64,000 nt of DNA from Anastrepha obliqua (GCF_027943255.1 NC_072893.1:114513784-114577783), one strand, 5' to 3'. Counted from the first letter of the stretch, positions 21,240 to 32,052 are shown. Translations and numbers: made by a program. Notes: generated from the sequence alone by a model not told the origin.

Positions 21240-22620
21240 GTTAGTCCTCTGAGAATTTTCCAGATTCTTTGGCAAATCTGTAAATATCCTCCAGTTTTAG
21301 AGAACGAATGTTACTCATTCTCACGTCATCGGAACACAAAACTCGTAGCCGTGCTCTAGCAAAGGCAGGACACTCACAGAGAAAGGGCTCAGTGCTATCC
21401 GCCTCCTCCAAGCATGACAGTCATACCGGGTCCTCGATGATTCCAATGGTGGTCATATGCTGACCCCATGGGTTGTATCCTGTAATAATACTGACCATCA
21501 ACCGAACGTCTTTCCTTTCAAGTATTAGTAGAAAGTTTGACAGTTTTCTGTTCGCACTTGTCACAAAACGCTTTGCAGTTCTGCAGCGTTCTTCACCGGA
21601 CCATCGCTCTTTATGTAATAGATTATCTTCATAATCGCTAATCCAATTCATGATTCCTGCGGAACTGATTCCGATTATTGGCTGTAGCCCTTGGGGGGGA
21701 ACCGCTGATCCACGGTTGGCCAATTCATCGGCAATTTCGTTTCCTTGAACCCATATAAGTACAAGCCTGTTTCGTCTTGTGACAGAATTAAGCTTCTTCT
21801 TACATTCTTGAACAATCTTTGAGGTTTGCTTCGCGTTCTCCAGGGCCTTAAGTGCGGCCTGGCTCCATCTCTTTTCGATTATCCGTTCGGCTATTTTTAG
21901 GATGGCAAATATTTCCGTTCGGCAAACAGTTGCCATTCCCCCCATAGTATAGAGATACCTATTATTGCTTTCGCTTAAGTCCCATCTGACTCCAGAACCT
22001 ATTTAATTCTTGGACTCATTGGTTAAGAAAATATCCGTCAAGCCTCCCTGAATGCATTCTGGATAGCTGCATTGCCCACGCAATGGAAATCTGACATCAA
22101 ATTTCCTTCCAAATGAAACTGTGGGTATCAGGTCGTCTTTAGTTGGCAACTGCTCAGATAGCAGCTTAAAGATTTCTCTGTGTCCCGAAGTTTCGTATTC
22201 GTGCCAGAAACCATATTTATGGAGTCTGCACATTGCTTTTATTGCTTCCTGTTGTATCTTAAGATCCAGGGGGAGCAAATCGAGCATAGCATTTAGGGCA
22301 TCTTCAGAGGTTGTACTCATGGCACCCGTGATGCATAAACATACACTTCCTTGCAGCCTGTATAGTTCCCGGATTGTGGACTTAACCATGCTCCGTCGCC
22401 ACCAGACCACAGAAGCGTGAGTGATGATTGGCCTGATAAGTGCTGTGTATATCCATAGGACCACAGCAGGTTTCAGACTTCAGGTTTTACCAAAGGCTCT
22501 GCGGCATTGCTGAAAAATCCTTAATGCGCGATGCATCTCCAGTGAAACGTGTGTCTTCCGAGTCAGCTTCTTATCCAAGATTATTCTTAGATATTTAACT
22601 TCATCGGAAATTATTTATTT
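21240..22620 (-). pseudogene. LOA/I-type LINE remnant: RT end, RNase H, zinc knuckle
   Basis: Minus strand, in order: the RT thumb (ALIRPIITHASVVWWRRSM, down to 22003), a damaged RNase H (ILKIAERIIEKRWSQAALKA, then VLIWVQGNEIADELANRG) and a C-terminal Cys knuckle near 21400. An internal deletion has removed the start of RNase H with its first catalytic Asp and the Asp of the SDSQ motif. RT plus RNase H plus knuckle points to the RNase H-bearing LINEs (I/LOA group). The segment 22003-22490 is nearly the same as the plus-strand copy at 57373-57783. Catalytic YADD lies outside the remnant. Confidence 0.78.
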
Positions 22621-23033
22621 TAGAAAAAATTTTTGTTTTAGAAAACTCTTTTTTGCCGGCTCCAATAACTAAATCTGGCGCTAAATCATTAGCTGTGCTC
22701 AATGGCTCAATGCCATTCAAGGCCAACCTTCCTCCTAGCATTGACGAAACCACGGCCAGTAGAAAACTTAAGAAAATAAGAGATTCGACAATTGGAGCAG
22801 AATGGTCGCTAACCAGATTTCTTTCTTGACTTGAAACTTGCTCTTGTAGTCAGTGCATTTACAAGTTTCCGCATCTTTTGTTCAGTAGCAACTCGGAGGC
22901 GAAGTAAGTTCATGATGTCCTCAAAAAAAGAAAACTAACCAGTAAAAGTGTAACTAAAGCAAAAGTGCACAAAATCGTAAATTTACGGGGAGAGGACAGC
23001 TATTTCTGTACATCCCGTTTTGCGAAGGTTGTA
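22621..23033. other. No gene recognised
   Basis: I see no convincing gene or element boundary here, only short interrupted frames. Confidence 0.4.
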
Positions 23034-23337
23034 TATATTGGCGCTTATACCCTTTTTGGGTGTTTGGTCGATCTTCTCTTTCTATTTGTGGAGTGTGTCT
23101 TGGTGTTGTTGCACAAATGGACCGACCTACAGTTTTAAGCCGACTCTTAATGGCAGATATTCTTTATGAGCAACTTTTTCATGGGAATAATACACTAGGA
23201 GGTTTGCCATTGCCTGTTGAGGGGCGATCGATATTAGAAAAAACATTTTCTATCACTTTGGTTTTTCTTTCACGGAAATTCGAACCTAAACACTTCCGAA
23301 TGGGAATCACACACCATCTCATTTAGCTACAGTGGCC
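23034..23337 (-). mobile_element. tRNA-derived SINE, copy 3
   Basis: Reverse complement of the SINE at 51595. The tRNA-like head lies at the right end, with the B box reading GGTTCGAATTTC-like near 23283. The body carries the shared GGCGATCGATATTAG-type and TGGCAAACCTCC blocks, and the 3' end has GGGTATAAGCGCCAATATA near 23034-23060. The copy is diverged but full length. Confidence 0.75.
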
Positions 23338-23344
23338 GTCAAGG

Positions 23345-23850
23345 AGAAGGATGCTATGGTGGAAATTTCTTCGCCTGTTATTTCTTTCTTGTGCTAACTG
23401 GTGCCAGTTGGAAACACCAGGTGAAGCCAAGTCCTTCTCTACTGATCGAGACCTTCCACTTCCTCTACTACCACCAGCATTAACTGGTACCGCATCGAAG
23501 CCGGAGCGTTTGTATCCAATCCATGTCTCAGCCTACGAAACCTCTGGAAATTTATTCGCTGTACTATGGCTATGTCGTCGTAAAGCTCACACAGCTCATT
23601 GTTCCATATTCTAAGATACCGTCTATGTGTAAAGTCCCAAAATCTTCCGCAGAATTTTTCTCTCAAACACTCCAAGGAACGCCAAATCGAATGTAGTCAT
23701 CGTCCAAACTTCTGCGCCATACGATAGGACGAAAATAATGAGGTCCTCATAAAGTGTGAGTGTTGGAAATTTAGTATGCCTCTGATTTGACTTACTCAGA
23801 GTTCGGGTCAGACTCTGACCATTGTTAAGTTTTGTGACGAGGCTAACTGC
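23345..23850 (-). pseudogene. RTE-like LINE remnant, same family as the left-edge LINE
   Basis: The longest piece (23439-23675) reads MECLREKFCGRFWDFTHRRY, then LRIWNNELCELYDDIAIVQR, then RRLRHGLDTNAPAS. This parallels FERKILRKIFGPLHVG, WNDELYELYNDIDIAQRI and MDTNAPALKVF of the LINE at 1-1071. Upstream, a damaged ALIRPVLTYG-like part extends towards 23760. Only the C-terminal third remains and it has frameshifts. Confidence 0.7.
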
Positions 23851-24899
23851 CTGAGATTCAACGACGACAGTAACAAAGCAGTAGAACTTTCGATATTACA
23901 CGCTTAGCTATTTGCATAGCTTGTCAATTTCAGCTGAAGTTCAACTCTCGCAGATCTGCTCACAGGTAGCCATGTGAGCTCCTACCCACTTTTTACTTGA
24001 AGAAACCGGTTCGAGGGTGCAAAACTTCACAGAACTTTTATTCATTAATAGAGCAGGGAGACTGTTTAGTGAAAGTGGCAGGAATCCGATATATTTTTTA
24101 AATATTCTGATAAAATATTTCATTTGCTTTATTCCTGAATACCAAATTTTTGCTTTCCATATTCCTTTCTTAACCTTTTTGATTCTTCTTCTCCTTCAAA
24201 ATCGAAGTAATTGCGCCAATGACTACTTTGCAATTCTAAAGAAAATAGCACTGCCACTTGACAAATTGGTCAAGTGATTTGACAAAATTGCTTAACGACT
24301 CTATGCATGAATGCGAGGGCACCAATTCGCATGAAAAGTACAAAAAAAAAAAACAAGCAAACACAACAACAACACTGCACAACTCACGGCTGCAGTCCAT
24401 TTCAAAGTATGTGAAACATAAAAAGGCGCATAAATAGAAAAGGATGCTGTGGATATTGGCCATTGAATAAGCACGTGCTCTCAAAGGCTTGATTTTCGGC
24501 TTAAGATAAAAAACTAAGGGACGATGTGTATGTTGGCAGTAACAGACAAACATTTGAATAAGATATTATTGATACACTGACAGTTATGAAATGCCCTCTA
24601 GAAAAATGATACTTCTCATCAATGAAAATTTTTGGAAAAAAGATTCATGCTTTCAAGGGGTTGTTGCGCATACTTCAGACATACTTCAGGAAGATATAGA
24701 GGCCGTTTGTGCTACACCTGCATATGAGCATACCCTGCAGGATAATCGAAAGCTGGTGAAACATTTTCTGTTGCAGCTATTCACGTAGTACAACTTTGAC
24801 CTCAATAGTAAGCCACTTCGCTACTCATGAGCCGAGGTAGCCACATATCTGGTATCAGGGGGAGATAGTGTGAAAGGAGACTTGCCCTTATAATACACC
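23851..24899. other. No gene recognised
   Basis: This kilobase holds no identifiable element. A T/A-rich run sits at 24338-24350. The plus-strand open frame 24591-24788 has no recognisable motif and is probably accidental. Confidence 0.4.
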
Positions 24900-25418
24900 C
24901 ATAGGTGGGCACACTGCATTATAAACTTACTGCATTACAAATAGCAGTAATCAGTAAAATTTTACTGATAACTGAAAAAAATTGCAGTAAAAATATTTTT
25001 TTACTGATTACTGAAAAAAATTGCAGTAAAAATATTTTTTACTGATTACTGAAAAAAATTGCAGTAAAAATATTTTTTTACTGATTACTGAAAAAAATTG
25101 CAGTAAAAATATTTTTTTACTGATTACTGAAAAAAATTGCAGTAAAAATATTTTTTTACTGATTACTGAAAAAAAATTTCAGTAAAAATATTTGTTTACT
25201 GATTACTGAAAAAAATTGCAGTAAAAATATTTTTTTACTGATTACCAGCCTGACGCTTTTTACTGCAAATTTTTTCAGTAATCAGTAAAAAAATATTTTT
25301 ACTGCAAATTTTTTTCAGTAATCAGTAAAAGTTTACTGGTAATGAAAATTAAATTGCAATATCAGTAAAATATTATATTTACTACATTTTTACTGTTACT
25401 GCAAAGTGCCCACCTATG
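24900..25418. mobile_element. Foldback-like hAT-type element with internal tandem repeats
   Basis: The ends are CATAGGTGGGCAC (24900-24912) and its exact inverse (25406-25418). Each is flanked by an 8-bp near-direct repeat, AATACACC and AATATACC; eight base pairs is the hAT target size. Inside are seven head-to-tail units of 38-39 bp, each with GATTACTGAAAAAAATTGC and AGTAAAAATA. A short centre at 25240-25260 follows, then about two units in the reverse orientation. The whole is a long snap-back structure with no coding capacity. Confidence 0.7.
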
Positions 25419-25438
25419 AATATACCAGACGTCTTCTG

Positions 25439-26320
25439 ATGGTAATGGTAATGGTTGTACGGGTTAGGCTAATGCCTTTATGCAGACCAGATTCATCTAT
25501 TGTGCGCCCCTAATTCCTTAATTATAATTATTTAGTATTCCGAGGAATCAAACCAGCTCCTTAGGAGGGAGCAATTGTAGGTCCTCCTCCTCTAGTAGGT
25601 ATGAGCCCAGGAATCTGTGTCACCTGTGGCGTAATGCCTCACAGTTGGTAATTAAGTGTTCCATAGACTCCTCTTCATCACAGCAGAACCTGCAAGATCT
25701 TGTACCAGGAAATCCTATTGGGTTAAAGTGTTTAGTACAGGCAAAGTGACCTGTAAGTGCTCCACAGAGTAATCTGAGGCCCTTTTTATCTAGGGCTAGG
25801 GCAGATTTTGCGCTATTGGCATTGAAGTTCAAAAACTTTTTAGAATGATTAAGGCCGTTTGTACAGTTCCAGTGGTCCCTGATTTTAGTTTGGATCCATT
25901 TTTTGTTTCCTATTTTATATTACTTTTGTTAAAGCCGAAAAATGTGGTTGGTGCAATAAATAGCCCTTCTGCTCCTTTTTTGGCATACAAGTATGCCTTC
26001 TCGTTTCCTTCGTGTCCCTCATGACCTGATACCCAAATCAGTGAGACCTGCTTATGAGTGGCCAGTTTGTTGAGTGCATTTCTACACTCTATTAGGACTT
26101 TTGACTTGGATGTGAAGCTATTCAAGGCTTTGAGAATCGATTGGCTGTCGGAAAGTATTTTAATTTTTACTTTCTCGAAACTTCTTTTGGATATGAAACG
26201 CACTGTTTTCATTATGGCGAAGAGCTCCATATGGATAATCGTGGTATCTGTACTTATAACAGTAAAGAAAAGGTATATCGCATTATTGTAAATGCTGTAA
26301 TTTCTTTTTCAAGCGAGTTT
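25439..26320 (-). pseudogene. RNase H-bearing LINE remnant with zinc knuckle
   Basis: Minus strand: ILSDSQSILKALN with an RNase H Asp retained, then LIWVSGHEGHEGNEKA with the HxxxxGN.KAD-type block slightly changed, then CRFCCDEEESMEHLITNC, a C-terminal knuckle. The RT is absent, so the copy is 5'-truncated. The 3' end at 25439-25455 is a short (ATTACC)n tail. The sequence differs clearly from the copies at 21240 and 36880, so it is another subfamily of the I/LOA group. Confidence 0.7.
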
Positions 26321-26329
26321 CATTAGTCC

Positions 26330-26543
26330 GCGTTCATACGGGGAGTCTTTAGTTGCTTCAACTTTGCGAATCCGTTTTTGGTGTTGACCGTCGTGTTCAC
26401 ACGCGCTGTTGCTTGCAATTGTTTAGTTTTTAGTCTGCAGTCAATAACAGCATTGAGAAGAACGAGTCAACAGCGCGTCACCAAGAGTGTTGACGGAGCA
26501 CAAGCATCAAGAGTTGAAGCAAAAAATCTTTCTGTATGAACGC
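26330..26543. mobile_element. MITE-like inverted-repeat pair
   Basis: GCGTTCATAC at the left is repeated inverted at the right end. Similarity continues inwards through TTGCTTCAACT, GTGTTGAC and ACGCGCTGTTG blocks, making an imperfect hairpin along almost the whole 214 bp. No target duplication could be settled. Non-coding. Confidence 0.5.
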
Positions 26544-26899
26544 ATCTTTTTTCCAGCATTGGTTGATTGGTTGGTTAAAGGGGTGATTCTTTCAAGGATC
26601 TATCCTAACCCCGTTAAACTGGAATGTAATGTAAGACGGCATTCTGCTATTGCAAATCCCTAAACGAGCAAAGGTTATTGGACTTGCAGGTATTGTAGTC
26701 GTAGGCAAATATAATACATAGAGGAGGTGATGGAAGTGGAAAAAGAAGTAATTTCACAAATCCAGACGTGACTGACGGAAGCGAGCATCTAGTTAGCGCT
26801 ACATAAGAGAGAGACAGTTTTGATGAGCATGAAGGTGCATGAAGTTGTTAATATCACAAACGAGGGACATGAAATGATCTTCTGTATGAAAGTTGGCTA
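26544..26899. other. No gene recognised
   Basis: A GGTTGATTGGTTGGTT-like run occurs near 26562-26576, possibly the simple-repeat tail of a lost LINE. Otherwise nothing identifiable. Confidence 0.35.
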
Positions 26900-27290
26900 G
26901 GCAGACGACGTGAGGTTATGAATCTCCACTTTAGCAAAATATAGACAGGAAGCGGTTCCTTAAAATTTTATATACATAGATTTGGACATGAAGTCGACGA
27001 ATACTGCCCCTTCTGTGCAAATGACGCTAGCAGAACAAATTACGAAGAAGCGGAACATAGTTTTTTTGCCTGCTCGCAGTTTGAAACCGAAAGAGTTGAC
27101 TTGAGAAATAAGGTAGTTAAACCAATAAAGGTTAACAACTTGCTTGATTATACTTGCGTTAAAAGAATGAAGAAAAAATTGTCCGTATTCCGTTACGCGG
27201 ATCCGCAAGTTTTCATAGAAAGGTCGCTCGCCCTCCGCTAAATAATAGCTGACGGTAGGGAGCAAGGGTGAGTTTTTAGTGCGGTGAGCT
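26900..27290 (+). pseudogene. R1-clade LINE, C-terminal remnant
   Basis: The plus strand encodes IHRFGHEVDEYCPFCANDAS followed by EHSFFACSQFETERVDL, the CCHC-type knuckle found after the RT in R1-like LINEs. A helical tail follows, ending at a stop near 27240. Downstream, a 3' UTR-like GC stretch (GACGGTAGGGAGCAAGGG, then GGCAAGTCCCACTCC) also fits R1-group elements. RT and endonuclease are missing. Confidence 0.6.
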
Positions 27291-27793
27291 GAAAGGCAAG
27301 TCCCACTCCTCGGCTTTCAATGCTTTGTGTCACCTTTACAACAAACAAAACATAACCAGTTGCTTCATCTATTCGCCACTTGCTAACGCTTGCCGAGTCG
27401 AAGAGACTTTCTATAGACTTTGTCGCAGTTGGCTTGGATGCTGATTTTCTTCACATTGCTTGAGTCGACTGTCCCACTTATAAGTCAATTTTTTTTTCTA
27501 AGACTCCTCATAAATAGATGATACCTCTGCCGACATAATTTGGGGAGTGTTTCCTTGTTGAGTAAGGAAGTTAATCGCAGCAAAAAACTCAGTTTTCTTT
27601 CTAGTTGAAATTTTCTTTACGAAAGACCTGTTCATCTGATAAGAAGTATCACAAAGGCCAATGAATGAATCATACCGAAACTCAGTACTTCTAGTTGTAT
27701 TGAGTAACCAAGTGAGGTGAAAAGTCAAAAATATTTTCTCTTTCATTTCACACTTTCCGGGAAGAACTTTACAAGCTCCGCCATAGAACTAGT
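27291..27793. other. No gene recognised; target site of the RTE insertion
   Basis: Non-coding. Its right edge supplies the TCCGCACTAGTATC target copy at 27794-27807. Confidence 0.4.
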
Positions 27794-27822
27794 TCCGCAC
27801 TAGTATCTTCTTCTTCTTAGGC

Positions 27823-30800
27823 TCACAGTCCGTGGTGGACCATAGCTTCATCAACAATTTTTCTCCACTTTATTCTATCCATGGCTACATCTCTCCAGTT
27901 GTGTACGTTCATTTGCTTAAGATCTGATTCGACGTCATCTAACCATCGCTTTCGTGGGCGTCCTCTTTTTCTTCCTCCAATTGGTGTTAAAATAAAAGCT
28001 TTCCTAGCATTTCGCTCTTTCGGCATGCGCAGTACGTGCCCAATCCATCTAATTCGTTGGGCTTTGATAAAACGTATTATATTTTGTCCTTGAACGATTT
28101 CTTCGATTTCATTATTGTAGCGAATGCGGTAGCTGCCATCTATTGTTGCAACCGGACCATATATTTTCCTTATGATACGTCTTTCGAAGCACATCAGCTG
28201 ATGAATGTCATTTGTTTTCAGCGTCCATATTTCTGCACCATATGTAAGGACGGGTCGTATCAGTACTTTGTACATTCTTATTTTCTGTGCTCTGGACAAA
28301 TCTTTTGATTTAAATAGTTTTATGTTAACGTAGTAGGCGTTATTTGCAGCTTGGATTCTGTCGTTAATAGCTATCGCCGAATCTTTATCTGCTGATAGTT
28401 TAAAACCCAAGTATTTAAATTCAGTGATATTTTCGAAAGCAAAGTTGTTAATACTTAGGTCATCGCGTGTCGTGTTGTTGACTGACCGAATCATGTATTT
28501 GGTTTTCTCGGTATTTACGTGTAGTCCCAGAGCTTTTGCATCTTTATCAATACATTTAAAGACGCGTATAAGAGTGTTTCTATCTTTAGCCATAATAAGA
28601 ATATCATCTGCGTAGGCACATATCTGAAAATCATTATTAAATAATGTTCCATTCGTGTTTATTTCTTTAACAGTCGTGTGTAGCATTAAATTGAATACTA
28701 AACATGACAATGCGTCTCCTTGTTTTACTCCGGATATGATTTCGAATGGGTCTGACAGGCTTCCTTGCACCAGTACTTTACTTGTTGTGTTCGACAATGT
28801 ACAGAGAATCAAATTAATTAACTTCAGAGGTATTCCAATTTTCTGAAAGCAGTATTTTATCCGTTTTCTATTTATACTGTCAAATGCCTGTTTGAAGTCA
28901 ACAAAGAGGCAAAATATATCAATTTTATATTCGTAAAACTTTTCGAATATCTGGTGGACAGTAAAACCTTGATCAATCGTTGAGCGGTTGTTTCTAAAAC
29001 CACATTGGTAATCGTCTAGGATGTTCTCAGCATAAATATTCAGCCTTTCAAATAGAATGTTTGTAAATACTTTATAACCTGTATTAAGTAAAGATATGCC
29101 TCTGTAATTTTGGCATTCAGTTTTATGTCCTTTTTTGTGTATAGGTACTATTATGCTTGATGCCCATCCAGTGGGTATTTCATTTGAATGCCATATTTGG
29201 CCTACTAAGGTAAATATTTGTTTATGTAGTTCATGTCCGCCATATTTCAGAAGTTCTGCGGGTATTCCATCTTCACCACAGCTTTTATGGTTTTTAAGTT
29301 TTCTTATAGCCAATAGTACTTCGTCAAAGCTAGGTTCTTCAACATAGATTTCGGCCGTATGTACTACTTGTTCCTCCTTACTTGTATTATCGTAGTTTTC
29401 TTTGTTAAGTAGTTCGTTGAAATATTCTTTCCATCTATCTATTACTTGTTGTTTTTCGCTGATTATGGAACCATCCTTTGCTTTGCATATATTTGTTCGA
29501 GGTTGAAATGTTTTAGTCTGTTTTTTGATGTTCTGATACATAGCTCTGACATTTTTGTTTCTAAAATCGCTTTCAATTTGTTCAATTTGCCGCTTCATGT
29601 AGGTTTTTTTCTTTTTTCGCATTATTTTCTTAGCTTCTTTTCTTTTGTTTACATAATATAATCTATTTGTACGTGTGTTTCTTTCCATATATTTTATTCT
29701 AGCTTCCTTTTTCGCATAATTAGCTGCTCTGCATTCCTCATCATACCATTCGTTCATTACTGATCTCTTCTCTCCAATAGTATTCTTTGCGGATTTTATG
29801 ATTGTAGCTTTCAGTTTATTCCATTGATCTTCAATATCTAATTCAGTTGAGTCATTATTTGTGCTATTTTCATTAAATAAAATGTTTTCAATCGCATATT
29901 TGTACTTTGCTTTCATATCTTCATTATTTATAAGTTCATCTGTATTCCACTTTAATTTTTTATAGCCTTTGTTGTCATTTACTATTGAAATTCGTTGTCG
30001 TAACTTAGCTACCACGAGATAGTGATCTGTGTCGCAGCAAGCGCCTCTATATGATCTCACATCTATGACTGATGTAGCATGTCTTTTGTCAGCAAGTATA
30101 TGATCGATCTGATTAGCCATATTGCGGCCCGGCATTTTCCAAGTTTGAAGATGAATTCGTTTGTGCTTGAAGGCTGTACTACTGACAACTAACCCGTGGG
30201 CACTCGCAAAGCTACACATTCGCATACCATTGTCATTTGTGTGGTTGTGTATAGAGAATTTTCCCGCAACTTTATCGATGATGCCTTCTTCCTTTCCTAC
30301 TTTTGCATTATAATCGCCTACAATCAATAAAATGTCGTGTTTGCAAATATTGTTAGTTACGTCACTAAGGTCGTCATAGAATTTATCTTTTATAGCATCA
30401 GTGCTATCGTTTGTAGGTGCATATATACTTATAATAGTTATATTTTGAAATTTACCTTGCAGTCTTAAATAACATATACGATCGTTCACGGGAGAAAAAT
30501 TCAATATGCTTTTTCTGGTTTTACTGTCTACATAGAATCCTGTTCCGCGTAAGCCTTGAGTTTCAGAACCACTAAAAAAAATCGAGTAAGCTTTCTTTCT
30601 CACTTCACCATCACCTTTCCACCTTATTTCTTGTAGTGCACAAATATTTGTCCGATATTTCATTAGTTCGTCTGCAATTTCCGCCATTTTTCCAGGTTGC
30701 AGCATAGTCAATACATTCCATGTTCCAAGTGTCAAATCATAGTCCTTTAAACGTTGCAGGGGTCGGTATTGATGTCCATTTCTTATCCGAGGCTGTTGTT

Positions 30801-30834
30801 GATGTGTCGAGACAAGTTTCTTTTTATACTGACA
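27823..30834 (-). CDS. RTE ORF2: APE endonuclease-reverse transcriptase, intact
   Basis: Nicks target DNA and copies its own RNA at the nick. Counting from TTG at 30735 (970 residues), the APE domain covers about 1-247: N7 in GTWNV, E36 in LQEIRWKG, YAPTN near 105, GDYNAKVG near 140, QIDHI near 210 and TDH near 237. The RT covers about 450-760: VDFKQAFDSI (motif A), GVKQGDALSCLVFNLML (motif B) and CAYADDILIMA (catalytic, bases 28603-28617). A C-terminal basic part has KRGRPRKRWLDDVESDL. The frame is open to 30834 but has no ATG between that stop and the endonuclease, so the true start is unclear. No stops or frameshifts within. There is no RNase H, as usual in this group. Confidence 0.9.
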   Translation of the reverse strand, partial: CQYKKKLVSTHQQQPRIRNGHQYRPLQRLKDYDLTLGTWNVLTMLQPGKMAEIADELMKYRTNICALQEIRWKGDGEVRKKAYSIFFSGSETQGLRGTGFYVDSKTRKSILNFSPVNDRICYLRLQGKFQNITIISIYAPTNDSTDAIKDKFYDDLSDVTNNICKHDILLIVGDYNAKVGKEEGIIDKVAGKFSIHNHTNDNGMRMCSFASAHGLVVSSTAFKHKRIHLQTWKMPGRNMANQIDHILADKRHATSVIDVRSYRGACCDTDHYLVVAKLRQRISIVNDNKGYKKLKWNTDELINNEDMKAKYKYAIENILFNENSTNNDSTELDIEDQWNKLKATIIKSAKNTIGEKRSVMNEWYDEECRAANYAKKEARIKYMERNTRTNRLYYVNKRKEAKKIMRKKKKTYMKRQIEQIESDFRNKNVRAMYQNIKKQTKTFQPRTNICKAKDGSIISEKQQVIDRWKEYFNELLNKENYDNTSKEEQVVHTAEIYVEEPSFDEVLLAIRKLKNHKSCGEDGIPAELLKYGGHELHKQIFTLVGQIWHSNEIPTGWASSIIVPIHKKGHKTECQNYRGISLLNTGYKVFTNILFERLNIYAENILDDYQCGFRNNRSTIDQGFTVHQIFEKFYEYKIDIFCLFVDFKQAFDSINRKRIKYCFQKIGIPLKLINLILCTLSNTTSKVLVQGSLSDPFEIISGVKQGDALSCLVFNLMLHTTVKEINTNGTLFNNDFQICAYADDILIMAKDRNTLIRVFKCIDKDAKALGLHVNTEKTKYMIRSVNNTTRDDLSINNFAFENITEFKYLGFKLSADKDSAIAINDRIQAANNAYYVNIKLFKSKDLSRAQKIRMYKVLIRPVLTYGAEIWTLKTNDIHQLMCFERRIIRKIYGPVATIDGSYRIRYNNEIEEIVQGQNIIRFIKAQRIRWIGHVLRMPKERNARKAFILTPIGGRKRGRPRKRWLDDVESDLKQMNVHNWRDVAMDRIKWRKIVDEAMVHHGL

Positions 30835-31070
30835 TTAGGTTGTCAGCCTAAAGGCCAGCCCCCTTTCGGGGGTGCTCACCTTACGTCTTCCGTTCCTAGA
30901 GCATCCACCAAGGTTTGTTCTTTCTTGTAAAAAGATAGCTACTTGATCTCTGCACTAGGTTAACAGTGTCACCACGTGAAGGCGATGTAAGGGGATTGGA
31001 AAAAAGAGGTGAAAGGCTTCATTTCTTTCGATCTGCCATCTCGTTGCACATTCTTTCCCTTTGGGACACC
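30835..31070 (-). promoter_or_regulatory. 5' leader of the RTE with two stem-loops
   Basis: This leader precedes the ORF. It contains a C5/G5 stem closed by GAAA in the RNA sense (30859-30872) and a CTGACA/TGTCAG stem (30829-30846) ending at the start of the open frame. RTE leaders act as internal promoters in general; here no promoter motif is provable. It also contains short upstream frames that end in stops. Confidence 0.4.
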
Positions 31071-31084
31071 TCCGCACTAGTATC

Positions 31085-32052
31085 GGCTTATAAAATTCAC
31101 CACAGAGAAAAGAGAAGACTCACGAACCATGCCTGTGGTTCTAAACCCACTAAAAGCGCTCAGTAGTTACGGATTTCCCTGCAGGGCACTTAAGTACATA
31201 TGTATGCATGCATGTGTATATGTGTATGTGCTTAGCTGGATTTCTATAGCTTATTTATGCGGCACGCGCTAGTTATTGCAACCTTTTCATTATGTTGCCC
31301 CTACCTCCGCTCGTCCGCCACTGTACGCCTTCTACTGCTTTTCAAAGTCAAAAAAAATGCACAACCAACATCTACAAAAATTTATTGCCTATAATTGCAT
31401 GTTTGATGAGCCAAAAAATTTTGATTGAATTGAATTTACAACCTTTTCTTAGTCAAAGTCGTTGCTTGTTAACGGGGCTCTTTCGATTTTTCGGTTGTTG
31501 TTATATGTGATTTGCAATAATTTTATAAAGTGTTTCTTCTATTTTCCACCGCAAGCTTCCGGGATAAATATTTGTCTCCGGCAAGCGACAGCGAAGTGAA
31601 TGATGGGGTAACCAAGGAGTGAGTGAGGGTGTGGGCAAGCAGCAACTTGTTAGCTGTTAGAGTTTTGTTGCTGCTGTCCTGAAGCAAATACACATATATG
31701 TAGTTATGTAAGGTCATTGTGGATGTCAATCTCAGAATATGGGGATTTCCGTACTTCGGGATTTCGGTATTTTTCAATACCCGAAAATCTCGGAATTGTA
31801 TTCAAAAAATCTTGGGATTGTAGTTAAATAGTTTCGGGATTTTCAGGAGTAGCAATTTCGAGCAGAAAAATTTCGTTTTATAGCAAAAAACAAGCAACAT
31901 TGGCTTTAGCTTTTTTGTTTTCTTTTTAATATAAGCAAAAGTTTCACTGGCTTACTTCATTTTTAATTTTAAAGTAAATGACTATGCATTAAAGCCTACT
32001 ACTTTCAGCTTGAACTGCACGAGTATGAAAATATATGAACTTCTCACAACCA
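31085..32052. other. Non-coding stretch with ATGTGT microsatellite and CGGGATT repeats
   Basis: A TGTATG/CATG-type simple repeat lies at about 31197-31231. From 31735 to 31850 the motif CGGGATT or its variants recurs (GGGATTTCC, TCGGGATTTCGG, TTCGGGATTTTC), and the inverse (ATCCCGA) recurs at 33395-33460 beyond the MITE and element D. Both sit inside this repeat region. No gene seen. Confidence 0.4.

Larger units (their letters stand above)
27808..31070 (-). mobile_element. Full-length RTE LINE with target duplication
   Basis: The 3.26-kb element lies between two exact copies of TCCGCACTAGTATC, at 27794-27807 and 31071-31084. From 5' to 3' on the minus strand it has a leader of about 236 nt with stop codons, one long reading frame (APE endonuclease plus RT), a 15-nt 3' UTR and an (AAG)n tail. 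Structure and length fit RTE-group LINEs. The uninterrupted frame, unbroken tail and exact duplication point to a recent insertion. Confidence 0.88.

Noticed and set aside
24955..25330. CRISPR-like array of 38-39 bp repeats
   Set aside because: The units are back to back with no unique spacers, part of the array is inverted, and the genome is eukaryotic. It is a foldback-type element.
30835..31070. HDV-like self-cleaving ribozyme at the RTE 5' end
   Set aside because: A good GAAA-closed stem is present, but I could not assemble the nested pairing or the required first stem of the HDV fold at the element's first bases.
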